Positions 23,049 through 34,237 of a DNA stretch of 64,000 bases are shown here, piece by piece (within the stretch, counting starts at the first letter, position 1; every line of letters begins with the position of its first letter). Below the pieces are notes generated by a model. That model was not told where the DNA came from. It saw only the letters and a program-made list of their open reading frames with translations, and ran no database searches. This stretch comes from Orobanche coerulescens (lineage: Eukaryota; Streptophyta; Magnoliopsida; Lamiales; Orobanchaceae), in NCBI GenBank assembly GCA_033398695.1, contig CM065818.1:34062001-34126000 (forward strand). The letters are read 5' to 3'. The position numbers and the translations under genes are program-made.

Positions 23049-25363
23049 TGTAACACCCCAAACTAGGCGGATATTACAGTGCCGTGGACCCCCGACTGGG
23101 ACCCACCAGGCGAATGAAAAAGGATGATTTACACAGGGTAAATGTAGTACCGAACCACATTACAACATCAATTACTCCGATTAGGAGTTTCATACAACAC
23201 ACCCAGGATAAAATAGAATACATGTGTATCTTATGTGACGATAAAATACACAACACTGAATGAAACGAGTATTCAAACGGAATGTCTGCAGCGGAATAAA
23301 TAAAGGAAACATAAATGACTGAATAAGTGACTGAACAGACTGGGGCCCCTTTCTAGTATCACTGGGACTCCTCGACGTCAGCATGTTCTCCCCGTGCCTT
23401 TGCCTTGCCAAGACCTGAAAAACAAAATCCCCAAACGGGGTCAGTTATACAGAACAACAATCCTCAAGGGTTGAAAATACACAATCATGATTAACTGAAG
23501 TTATGAAATATTCTTAGCTATGAATTACGCTGAAGAGGAGTATCATAGTACGCCCGTAATGTTCTGTGCGAGTGTACAACACCCGTCCGTGTACCTAATT
23601 AGTCTCACGGTGTAACGCTTTCCCGTGTGCACGGTCTAATGTATCGGTGAACCCAATACATAACCATCGTGTGCCCGACTAAAAATTCCACACAGCCACA
23701 CCCGGCCACGCAATATGAACCCAGAAGGTCATATGAACGAGAATGACCGTAATGAATATCAATGAATAAATAATAATCTGACAAAGTCAAGAATGACTCA
23801 CCGAAATGAGGGTAATAATGAAATGAATGATAGCTCAACGAAAAGATTGGAACCGCTGCTCCTTATGATCAAGTGATTAATTGACAATAACAAGTTTTAA
23901 TATGATTACTACAATGATGAATGAGTTATGATTATGAATGATCAACAACAAAAGGTATGAATATCCTTTTAACCGAGTAAGAATTAACTTACACAACACC
24001 GATGAAGAATGTCCGTCCACGAACAACGTCCTAAATGAAGTGTCGATCCACGAACAACCTTAATTCAATACAATTACCGACAATCCGATCAATATACGAA
24101 TTAAACACGAATATAACGAACTCAAAACGTCGATACGATTAAACTAAGTTCATTGGGGCATTATATCGAATACGTTGTATCCAAACTCCGATTGTTTACA
24201 ATCAAACCTCGATATCCCAATATCAAAATCCCCAAGAAGTGTTTCAAACCAACAAAACATCTCCAATACGATCAATAATCCGTTATGAATATCCAAAATG
24301 TGATTATAACAACAATTAGTCGAAAATCCCCAATTCCAACTCGATATTCAAAGTGTTCTTGAATAAACCCTCAATAATCCAATGAATCCTTATACAAACT
24401 CATAATCATATACATATCCCTTCATATATCATGATTATAACGTCCAAAACATCCTATTTCAACACAAAATCGAAGTCCAAAGTGTTGAAGGAATTACCTC
24501 TTGATGAACCAAGTGCTTTAATCCAGAAGAACACGCGTTAGATTGATTATCCGGGCTTCACGATCGAAAGGAGATGAAAAAAATCAAACACCCAAATGAT
24601 TTGTGAAGGAAAAACCCTCCCTCAAGCCTTATCTCTCGGTTGAAGGTGAAGAAAAGGAAGAAAAATGGGTGAAATCTGAAAAAATGAATTTATAGGAGTC
24701 GATGCTGCCAGGACACGGCCGTGCCGATCGGCGCAGTCGTGTACCGCCGGTGGCGGCGGTTGGCGGCAGTGACTCGACCGTGTCACCGCCGACACGGTCG
24801 CGCGGCGGAGGGCCTCCCGACGATGACCCGTCCGGCAATGACTTCGGCATGACTTCGGCCGTGCTGAGCGACACGGTCGGGCGTCTGGCGATCGGTTCGC
24901 TTATCCGGAAGGTGCGACTCGGCCGTGCTGCATTTACACGGTCGGGTCTCGAGGCGAACTTCCGGCACTTTCCGGACGAGTACGGCACGGGCGTGTCGGA
25001 CGACACGGCGAGTTCGTTCGGCGTTGATCGGCGATGAGCGGTTGAGCTAAAACGACCATAACTCTCTCGTCCGGACTCGATTGACTCACCGTTTGAACCA
25101 TTGGAAAGCTAACTCGATGCTCTATAATATTGCAAGATTTAGAATTTTTGGAGTTACCAAAAATTAATGGTGATCTAACAAAGTCGAACTCATATGAAGA
25201 AAGTTGAAACAATGAACAATAACGATACACCACTCAAGTTTTGAACGGTGAACACGGTGAATGAATATGATTGGTGAATGATTATAATCGAGTGAATATA
25301 CACCGGTGATAATCACCGAATGAAATTCTTGAATGATAATGATGAATTACAACCGGTATTACA
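23049..25363 (-). repeat. Gypsy-2 3' LTR (2315 bp)
   Basis: Plus-strand ends TGTAACACCCC and GGTATTACA. Upstream of the minus-strand TATA box (reverse of TTTATAGG, about 24688-24695) lies a GC-rich palindrome array (24711-25020). It shares blocks with the solo LTR at 40533, the gypsy-1 LTR at 8233 and the LARD LTR, so all four belong to one LTR lineage. Confidence 0.92.
24711..25020 (-). repeat. GACACGGCCGTGTC-type array in gypsy-2 U3
   Basis: Repeated half and full palindromes built on CACGG/CCGTG (CACGGCCGTGCC, CACGGTCG, GGCCGTGCTG and variants), about ten in 310 bp, very GC-rich against AT-rich surroundings. Directly upstream of the minus-strand TATA box. Repeated in the other LTR at 31590-31910 with many small differences. 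The long open frames through it (such as 24702-25037) are explained by its base composition. Confidence 0.65.
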
Positions 25364-25399
25364 TACACCCCTTAAAAGAGTTTCGTCCCGAAACTAAGG

Positions 25400-25810
25400 G
25401 TCAAACAACTCGGGATAACACTCCCGCATATTCTCCTCGGTTTCCCAAGTGGCCTCTTCGACTCCGTTTCTAGATCACCGAATCTTGACCAAAGGGATCG
25501 TCTTGTTCCTCAAGCTGTTTGATTCGCCGCTCTAACACTCGCACAGGACGCTCCTCGTACGAATGATCATCCGCGATCTCGATTTCGTCGAATCAAGTAT
25601 GTGACTCGGGTCGGCAACATACTTCCATCGAGAGACGTGAAACACATTTTGAATCCTGCTCAAAGCAGGAGGTAACGCCAATCGATAAGCTAACTCGCCT
25701 ACTTGATCCAAAATTTCAAACGGTCCAATGACTCTTGGGCTCAACTGCCCCCGTTTTGCGAAACGGAAGAATACCTCGACTCGGGGATATCTTGACCAAA
25801 ACATGGTCAC
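25400..25810 (-). pseudogene. Gypsy-2 integrase C-terminus with chromodomain-like tail
   Basis: The frame 25810-25532 reads LSPRVIGPFEILDQVGELAY ... FHVSRWKYVADPSHIL, the conserved C-terminal integrase block of plant chromoviruses. Shifted frames below it give RVLERRIKQL and VEEATWETEENMRE, the tail that in this group acts as a chromodomain-like targeting module. At least two frameshifts separate these parts. Confidence 0.8.
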
Positions 25811-26082
25811 CCGTCTCGAACTCTAGTGGTCGATTTACGATTATCCGCATACGATTTCTCGACTGAAATGTCAACATACGACTCTTGATCAAAGCTACCT
25901 TCTCCCGGGACGGCTATAAGCATATCGGGCTCGGTGCCGATTGATTCTAACAAGTCATCCTAACACAAAGGAGATCGACAAAGACGACCGCACAAGGCCT
26001 CGTAAGGTGCCATCTTAATGGAGGCATGCCAACTATACCGTACGTGGACTTAAACAACAGAATCGGGCTTCCCCATCGTCTA

Positions 26083-26582
26083 CTAATCGAGGACGCATGC
26101 CCTCAACATGTCCTCTAATGTCCGAATAGTCCTCTCGATTGTCCGTCTGACCGAGGATGAAAGGCGATCGAGATTAAGCCGAGTTCCCATAGCACGATGA
26201 ATCGATTTCCAAAAATGGGAAACAATTCGTCCGTCACGATCGGAAACGATACTCTTAGGAGTACCGTGCGGTCTCACTATCTCCTTGATGAACAACCGAT
26301 CCAGTCTCTCGGGACCCCACGTATCCTTGATCTTAAGGAAATGAGCTGATTTAGTTGAGCGGTCCACAATCACCCAGATCGCATTCATGCCACGACGACT
26401 CGTCGGAAAACTCGTGATGAAATCCATCGATATATCTTCCCACTTCCATTCCGGAATAGGGAGCGGTATCGCATACTCGCCGGTCGCCGAGGTTCCATCT
26501 TGACTTGTTGACAGGTTAAGCATCTCGAAACAAATTCTGCGACTTCTCGCTTCATATTACTCCACCGGTAATTTTGTTTCAA
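26083..26582 (-). pseudogene. Gypsy-2 integrase zinc-binding and core domains
   Basis: Overlapping frames give the zinc-binding end (VSRCLTCQQVKMEPRRPA) and the catalytic core (WEDISMDFITSFPTSRRG, VIVDRSTKSAHFLKI, IVSDRDGRIVSHFWKS). Two of the catalytic acidic residues are visible in MDFI and SDRD. A frameshift at about 26500 splits the two domains and another follows the core. Confidence 0.85.
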
Positions 26583-26984
26583 GTCCTTGTAAATCTTCTT
26601 GGACCCGGATGAACGAGAATAAGGGTAGCATGAGCTTCTCTCAAAATAGAATTTTTCAACTCGTCATTCGCAGACGCACAACCGGTTCTTAAACCTCAAA
26701 AGTCCATCCTCGTGGACCACGAATCCAGGGCTTTCCTGAGCCACATCTTCACGAATGCGCAACAATGCCGGGTCGAACCCCGATTCTCCCGATTGCATCC
26801 TCGAGAGATGATGAAATCTCTAACATACAAAGTGTCCCCGAACTCGCTGAAGCTGGACCTCGATCTCGGGTCTAAGGAATTCTGTTGAAGCTCCTTCGAA
26901 TCTGTTAAACGAGCATGCATCTGCTCCCGACGGACTTACGACTCAAGGCGTCGGCGACAACGTTCGCCTTGCCGGGTGGTAAAG

Positions 26985-27730
26985 GATCTCGATATCAAAA
27001 TCTTTGATTAGTTCCAACCACCGTCCCCTGCCGCATATTTAACTCCTTGTGAGTAAATATATAGTTCAACTCTTGTGATTGGTGAAGATCGACAAGTGAT
27101 TCCATAAAGGTAACGACGCCAAAATTCCAACGCGAAAACCACGGTTACTAGCTCCGCCGTGGGTTGGATAATTAACCACCTAATCCGAGGAAACATCGGA
27201 TTTACTTAATATCTTACGGAGGTTGCAAATCTCGGATAGCCTCCGTCTTCGAGGGTCGACAAGAACTCGCGGATGAAATTACATGCCCGAGAAAGTCATT
27301 TCGGACCTCCGAACTCACATTTGGAAAATTTTCCATAAAGTTGCTCTCGTCTCAACACGTCGAGAACTTGAAGAAAATGAACCTCGTGTTCCTCTCGGCT
27401 AAGAGAATAAATCAAAATGTCGCCGATGAAGACAACAACAACCGATCTAAAAGTCGATGAAAACCCGATTCATTAACTCCATGAATACCACAGTGCAATA
27501 GTTAGCCCGAACGGCATAACTACGAGCTCACAATGACCATAGCGTGTATGAAACGCTGTCTCGCGATATCCGACTCTCGAATCCGCAACTTGTGATATCC
27601 AGATCTTAAGTCGATCTTGGAAAATCTGAAGCTCCACGAAGTTGATCTAAAAGATCATCAATACGAGGTAAAGGGTACTACTCTTGATCATCGCCTGCTC
27701 AACTCTTGGTAATTAATACACACACGAGAC
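26985..27730 (-). pseudogene. Gypsy-2 reverse transcriptase and RNase H (heavily shifted)
   Basis: RNase H homology is visible at 27196-27008 (AELVTVVFALEFWRRYLYG). RT signatures lie at about 27290-27430, including FLGHVIS and FIGDILIYS (codons about 27429-27409). The second should be FIDD or YIDD, so one catalytic aspartate is replaced by glycine. Short deletions interrupt the frame about every 50-100 bp. From 27061 to 27489 no CTG or CAG trinucleotide is present, which is odd for coding sequence. Confidence 0.75.
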
Positions 27731-27947
27731 GAGCCATCCTTCTCCTTGACAGATCACACCGGTGCTCCTCACGGACGCAATCGGTCGGAGATGACCTTTC
27801 TCGAACTACTCCTCAAGTTGAATCTTCAACTCCCGCATTCAGTCGGGGCCATCCGATACGGTGCCTTCGATAAAGGGGACGCACGGCTCCAACTCACTCC
27901 GAATTCCCTTACTCTATGTGAAGGTAACTAGATAACTCGCCTGAAAT

Positions 27948-28335
27948 ACATCGTCAATCGATGACAATGATACCACGAATGATTGAACATTTCGATTGCC
28001 CTAGAATGGTCAATTGATAAAAAGAGATACCAATAATGATTGAACAACTCGATTGCCTTAGAAAGGCCAATCGATGAAGATGATACAATGAATGTTTGAA
28101 TAACTCGATTGCCTTTGAAAGGACAATCACGAAAATAATACAATGAATGATTGAATAACTCGATTGCCTTAGAAAGGCCAATCGATGAAAATGATACAAT
28201 GAATGATTGAATGACTCGATTGTCTTAGAAAAGCCAATCGATGGAAATGATATAAGGAATGACTGAATAACTCGATTGCCTTAGAAAGGCCAATCGATGA
28301 AAATGATATAATGAATGATTGAATAGTTCGATTGC
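27948..28335 (-). repeat. 56-bp tandem repeat in gypsy-2 between gag and RT
   Basis: Six to seven units of about 55-56 bp with the plus-strand core CTCGATTGCCTTAGAAAGG, then CCAATCGATGAAAATGATAC and AATGAATGATTGAATAA. The array sits where the protease/RT spacer should be and replaces coding sequence there. Frames read through it on the minus strand are repetitive artefacts. Confidence 0.8.
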
Positions 28336-28621
28336 GGAATTTCTATGCTTCCGACATAATAAAAATTCTACTGGAACAACGGGGATTACTTCCCTGAAGC
28401 ACACATTCGACAACCAACGACGGAAAGATAGCGACTAAACGCTAACAAACACTGAGGATAGTATCGAGACGATCAAACCAACTAATACCGAAAATTACAT
28501 CGTCCTAAGATAAATTCACCACGATTAGATCCATCAACCAATCGCGGTCATTAAGTAGGACTATACCGAAATAAGTCTATTCAAGCATGATTCGAAAATG
28601 AATGAATGCGGTGTACCAGCA

Positions 28622-29350
28622 TCAAAAGGTACACACAAGTTGAAATAAAATTACGAGTATACCTGAAATCGTTCGGACCATCGGATCGTCGATCCTCCTC
28701 ATCATATGAATCTGGGACTTGCTGGTCCCCGAACCGTACGCTCCCGTCTGATAAATACGAGCTCCAACTCTATTTGCTTCCATTGTCTTAAACGACGATG
28801 ACAAGGCAGTCTGATTCTGAAACGCTGGTTGCTTCGGGGCCTGAGATGCCGCCGGAGCCGACTTGGAGTCCTTTCGGCAAAAACGGGCCTTATGCCCAGA
28901 ATTCCCACAATTATGACATGTGATAGACGGCGTCGTACACCTAGTACTGAAATGGCCCGGCGCCCCACAGTTGAAACAGATGATGGCCGAACTGGCTGCT
29001 CGGGACTGAGATCCCGTAGGATTAGGCGCCGTAGGAGATCGCTCAGAAACGATAAGACTCACACGAGGCTTCTTGAAGGTTGACTGACCGCCTTCGGATA
29101 GATTACGCTTCGTTGATTTCCTGTTGACATATGCAGGTTGCTGCTCAGCAATTTCCTTAGCAACTGGCTCGTACGGGAGAGTTCGCTCGATTAATCCGGC
29201 CAGAGTGGCGCAATGATGATTGAGCAACTGCACATGGGTCATCATGGCCTGCATAAAAGTGAGTGGATCAACCCGTACATCTTCTGATCGAACCGAGTCC
29301 TGGGCACGATTTCTCGGCTGAGTGATTATTTCTCGGGTTTCGGTTCGCAC
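28622..29350 (-). pseudogene. Gypsy-2 gag with its core deleted
   Basis: An open frame of 242 codons. After a short N-terminal part (DPLTFMQAMMTH) it jumps straight to VQLLNHHCATLAGLIE, which in the gypsy-1 copy lies about 170 codons further on. The retrotransposon gag core is therefore missing, in frame. Two CCHC knuckles follow, CFNCGAPGHFSTRC and CHNCGNSGHKARFC, and then the start of the protease zone. The product would be an RNA-binding protein without the assembly domain; whether the deletion is shared by relatives is unknown. Confidence 0.8.
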
Positions 29351-29937
29351 CGCGGCCTCTCCCCATGCATCCCTTGACAGTTCTCTCCATACTGGAGTAG
29401 GAAGGTCGCATAATGATTATATTTCCCGCATGATTAGCACGTTATGATTATGTCATGAGATGATGAAAATGAGTATACATGCTCTAACTTAGTGATTATA
29501 TGAATGATTTACTGAAGTTACATGATTATCTGATGAAATTCTTGAAATGATTATCTTGAATAACTTAACAAGATTGATAATATGATCATCAGATTGACAA
29601 TGGATAATGAAATGAATTGAGTAATTAATGAGTTAACATGATCGTCACGATTATTAATCGAGTAATGAAATGAATTAAGTGATTAATGAGTTAACATGAT
29701 CGTTCTAATCACAATGAATGATGATGTTTGAGGATTGTTAATTGATGAATGATGAATGAATGACTATTGCGAAATTATACCATGGCGTTAGAAATCTTAC
29801 AGCTTCTTCGATCGATTGGCTCGGCATTTGCACAGTCACACGTGACGCGAAAGTCCAATGATACTAGTCGATGACGATGATTTCAAATGAGACATGACTC
29901 GGAAGGTAGTATTCAAAACCACGCTCCGATACCAACT
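29351..29937 (-). other. Gypsy-2 leader and primer-binding site
   Basis: Untranslated leader between the 5' LTR and gag. The PBS (minus-strand TGGTATCGGAGCG, 29934-29922) fits initiator-Met tRNA. An AT-rich stretch at about 29580-29710 contains two copies of a GAATTAAGTGATTAATGAG-like block. No gene seen. Confidence 0.75.
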
Positions 29938-32253
29938 CGTAACACCCCAAACTAGGCGGATATTACGGTCTGTGGACCCCCGATCGGGACCCACCGGGCG
30001 AATGAAAAGGATGATTTACACAGGTAAATGTAGTACCGAACCACATTACAACATCAATTACTCCGATTAGGAGTTTCATACAACACACCTGGATAAAATA
30101 GAATACATGTGTATCTTATGTGACGATAAAATACACAACACCGCATGAAACGAGTATTCAAACGGAATGTCTGCGGAATAAATAAAGGAAACATAAATGA
30201 TGAATAAGTGATCAGCAGATGGGGCCCCTTTCTAGTATCACTGGGACTCCTCGACGTCGGCATGTTCTCCCGTGCCTTTGCCTTGCCAAGACACGAAAAA
30301 CAAAATCCCCAAACGGGCCGATTATCTGAACAACAATCCTCAAGGGTTGAAAATACACAATCATGATTAACTGAAGTTATGAAATATTCTTAGCTATGAA
30401 TTACGCTGAAGAGGAGTATCATAGTACGCCCGTAATGTTCTGTGCGAGTGTACAACACCCGTCCGTGTACCTAATTAGTCTCACGGTGTAACGCTTTCCC
30501 GTGTGCACGGTCTAATGTATCGGTGAACCCAATACATAACCATCGTGTGCCCGGCTAAAAATTCCACACAGCCACACCCGGCCACGCAATATGAACCCAG
30601 AAGGTCATATGAACGAGAATGACCGTAATGAATATCAATGAATAAATAATAATCTGACAAAGTCAAGAATGACTCACCGAAATGAGGGTAATAATGAAAT
30701 TAATGATAGCTCAACGAAAAGATTGGAACCGTCGTTCCTTATGACTGAAGTGATTAATTGACAATAACAAGTTTTAATATGATTACTACAATGATGAATG
30801 AGTTATGATTATGAATGATCAACAACAAAAGGTATGAATATCCTTTTAACCGAGTAAGAATTAACTTACACAACACCGATGAAGAATGTCCGTCCACGAA
30901 CAACGTCCTAAATGAAGTGTCGGTCGCACGAACAACCTTAATTCAATACAATTACCGACAATCCGATCAATATACGAATTAAACACGAATATAACGAACT
31001 CAAAACGTCGATACGATTAAACTAAGTTCATTGGGGCATTATATCGAATACGTTGTATCCAAACTCCGATTGTTTACAATCAAACCTCGATATCCCAATA
31101 TCAAAATCCCCAAGAAGTGTTTCAAACCAACAAAACATCTCCAATACGATCAATAATCCGTTATGAATATCCAAAAATGTGATTATAACAACAATTAGTC
31201 GAAAATCCCCAATTCCAACTCGATATTCAAAGTGTTCTTGAATAAACCCTCAATAATCCAATGAATCCTTATACAAACTCATAATCATATACATATCCCT
31301 TCATATATCATGATTATAACGTCCAAAACATCCTATTTCAACACAAAATCGAAGTCCAAAGTGTTGAAGGAATTACCTCTTGATGAACCAAGTGCTTTAA
31401 TCCGAAGAACACGCGTTAGATTGATTATCCGGGCTTCACGATCGAAAGGAGATGAAAAAAATCAAACACCCAAATGATTTGTGAAGGAAAAACCCTCCCT
31501 CAAGCCTTATCTCTCGGTTGAAGGTGAAGAAAAGGAAGAAAAATGGGCTGAAATGCTGAAAAAATGAATTTATAGGAGTCGATCGCTGCCGGACACGGCC
31601 GTGCCGATCGGCACGGTCGTGTCGCACCGGCCGGCATGGTTGGCAGCATGACTCGACCGTGTCCTCGCCGACACGGTCGCGGCGCGGAGGGCCTCCCGAC
31701 GATGACCCGTCCGTCCGACTGGCGGCTTCGGCGCGCTCAGCCGTGCGGCGACACGGTCGGGCGTCTTTGGCGATCGGTTACGGCTTATCCGGAAAGTGCG
31801 ACTCGGCCGTGCTGACGACACGGTCGGTCCTCGGCGAACACCCGGCACTTTCCGACGAGTACGGCACGGCCGTGTCGGACGACACGGCCGAGTTCGTTCG
31901 GCAGTGATCGGCCAATGAGCGGTTGAGCTAAAACGACCATAACTCTCTCGTCCGGACTCCGATTGACTCACCGTTTGAACCATTGGAAAGCTAACTCGAT
32001 GCTCTATAATATTGCAAAGATTTAGAATTTTTGGAGTTACCAAAAATTAATGGTGATCTAACAAAGTCGAACTCATATGAAGAAAGTTGAAACAATGAAC
32101 AATAACGATACACCACTCGAAGTTTTTTCGAACGGTGAACACGGTGAATGAATATGATTGGTGAATGATTATAATCGAGTGAATATACACTGGGTGACAA
32201 TCACCGAATGAAATTACTGAATGATAATGACTGAATTACAACCGGGTATTACA
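29938..32253 (-). repeat. Gypsy-2 5' LTR (2316 bp)
   Basis: Partner of 23049-25363. The terminal TG is changed to CG at 29938. It contains the CACGG/CCGTG array at 31590-31910. Differences from the partner are mostly 1-3 bp changes clustered at CTG/CAG sites. Confidence 0.9.
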
Positions 32254-32421
32254 ATTTCCCGCTCTTTTCAGCGACCGAGTGGATCGTGCAAATTCAAAAC
32301 CAGTCCGCTCGAAAAAACGATCGTCTAAACTCATAAAAAGTCACTCGTCTAAATCCAAGCGATCGCCAGTGAAGCCACCTCACCCCATGTCTTCGACATG
32401 AGAGCAAGCTGGGGGGGTAAT
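32254..32421 (+). other. Sequence upstream of a Tat-like 3' LTR, with PPT
   Basis: Begins with the right copy of the ATTTC target duplication and continues the sequence interrupted at 23048. It ends in a polypurine tract GCTGGGGGGGTAA (about 32408-32420) typical of the step before a gypsy 3' LTR. CGATCG palindromes occur near 32315 and 32358. No gene. Confidence 0.5.
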
Positions 32422-33344
32422 TGTTGTGCGGCGATTGATACGCCTGGACGGCGATCGACGTAAGGCCGAGCGACCGAGTTCACGATCAAATGAGCCACGG
32501 CAAACTTTCCAATCGAAGGTAACAGTCCATCATCCGTCATATCTACGAGGACTGGATCTCGGAGGAAGGACCCACGTGCAAGATCTGCGAATGGCGCCAC
32601 AGAATAAGTACCGTTGACTCCAGCCCATCGGTAGCTGTCAGTGACAAGGAAGGCCTCACCTACCGACAGACCTGCCGAAAGGTCCTAGGTGGGGCCTCCC
32701 AAGACAGCGACATAGACACGTGTTGTCTTCTCATTGGTTCGCACATCTGTCTGCCATCAACTGCTGCGGACTTTAAGGAGACCAACTCATGTGCTAAAGA
32801 CGATCGCCCGCTTATTATAATACAGCAGAGGCGATCGCTCAGCGACTTCGAGTCCTATAAATAAAGAGCCTCCAGCATTTGGAAAGCTCTCAGCTTTTCT
32901 CTTGACTCTATCTAGGATTTCTCTCTCAGAACCTCCTAACCAAAAGACGGTCGGCAGAAATGAGAACTCCCTACGGTTGAGAAGTTCCTTTAAGAGGTTC
33001 ACAAGTTCAGAAACTACTTCTATACGAGAGTTCAGCTAATTCACACAGTGAGAGACTGTCGATTTCTCACAGTCAGCACAACACTCCATCGTTGTTACAA
33101 GAACTCACAGAGCGTCAACTCTGGTTCTTCCGGCAATCTTCAGCACTCAAGAGCTAAGATAACTAGGGTCTTTACACTCATTGTAATTGTACTCTAGCAT
33201 TAATATTTATACTCTCAAGTATTCATATTAATAATATCTCGCGAGAGCATTCAAGCTCGGGACTAACAACCCCGGCAAATCTTGTGTTATTTAGCTTCCC
33301 TCGGACGTGCTCTCGTATTTGTTTGTTACTCACCCATTCCAGCA
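32422..33344 (+). mobile_element. Tat/Athila-type gypsy LTR
   Basis: Follows a polypurine tract, starts TGTTGTGCGG, has a TATA box (CTATAAATAA, 32855-32864) with CGATCG palindromes upstream (near 32451, 32800 and 32831), and ends about CCAGCA. The sequence differs from all other LTRs in the window. Assignment to the Tat/Athila branch rests on the G-rich PPT and general layout and is tentative; exact ends are uncertain by a few bases. Confidence 0.5.
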
Positions 33345-33345
33345 A

Positions 33346-34125
33346 TCACTTCCAGATAATATTTTGGATAACAATAGGTTCCACACCCCTGACGAATACC
33401 GTACTAGATTTTCCTTTGTGAGAGAACGAGTTGTACCCTAAGCCACGTTTGTCATGAGCATGTTGCCCAGTGCTTAGGATCTCTTCCATTCTATTAGAGG
33501 ATTTCTCGAAAGAATTCAAGATTGTCTCTAATTCTCCTTCACATTTCTCGAGAGATTTTACTTTGGCTTCGAGTAGAGCCAAATCATTTGTCTTGCTTTA
33601 AAGATGAGACTTAGTCTTATTTAGATCGTGAGCAAGTTGATGATTGCTCTCCATGAGTTTTTCTAAATTGACTTTGCTGTTTTCGCAATCGACTGACATA
33701 TTTTTGTAATTATCCTTCAGCAAGTCGTTTTCTTCCTTCAGCTCTAGGTTAGAAATTTGGAGCTGTATGTTTTCTATTTTTAATGTCTCATGGGCCTTTT
33801 GAATGTTATTAAATTAATTCAATATATTTTCAAAGGTATGAGATATATTTACAGGAATAGTTTAGGTAGAGCTTACCTCATCATCATCGCCGTCTTCATT
33901 TTCCTTGTTAACTTTGGCCATAGAGCACATGTAGGCTCTATCTTCTAGCTCATCATCAGACGAGTCACTGTCAGTGACCACCTGGAGACACTCAGTCTTT
34001 GTTGATGCGGGCGAAGCTTTTGATTCTCCAATGAAGGCCTTGAGTTTGTTCTTCATCCTGATTCTCCAGTCATCAAACTCGTTAATAGGAAACATAGGTA
34101 CCTTGTTTATTAATGAGGTATCCAT
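33346..34125 (-). pseudogene. Copia-3 gag remnant
   Basis: The frame 34125-33862 starts MDTSLINKVPMFPINEFDDW (copia gag start) but joins directly to an acidic segment (DSDSSDDELEDRAYMCSMAKV) that normally follows the zinc knuckle, so most of gag is deleted. Stops follow in a Lys/Glu/Leu-rich coiled-coil zone (33840-33600), and 33582-33346 ends with KRGLGY, a motif shared with copia-2 and copia-5 gag. Confidence 0.7.
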
Positions 34126-34237
34126 ATATGAGGAAATAGGAAAAATATATTGTTTTCGAAGGAAATAAGTGATTTAGGATCTGGCTCGGTTAAAAATACG
34201 ACTGATTCTTTTTAGAATCAACCGGTCTGATACCACT

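Larger units (their letters stand above)
23049..32253 (-). mobile_element. Full-length Ty3/gypsy (gypsy-2), minus strand, TSD ATTTC
   Basis: A 9.2 kb element with LTRs at 23049-25363 and 29938-32253 and identical 5-bp flanks ATTTC (23044-23048 and 32254-32258). On the minus strand: PBS (TGGTATCGGAGCG, 29934-29922), gag (29350-28622), protease zone with a 56-bp tandem repeat, RT, RNase H, integrase with a chromodomain-like tail, and a PPT next to 25364. The GAATTTCGGGACGAAA-like region before the PPT and the tail suggest a chromovirus (Tekay/Del-like). All pol domains carry many 1-3 bp indels, so no enzyme can be read through. Confidence 0.92.

Noticed and set aside
24702..25037. 111-codon Arg/Gly-rich frame and its minus-strand partner of 125 codons
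   Set aside because: Caused by the GC-rich palindrome array in gypsy-2 U3; stops are rare there for composition reasons.
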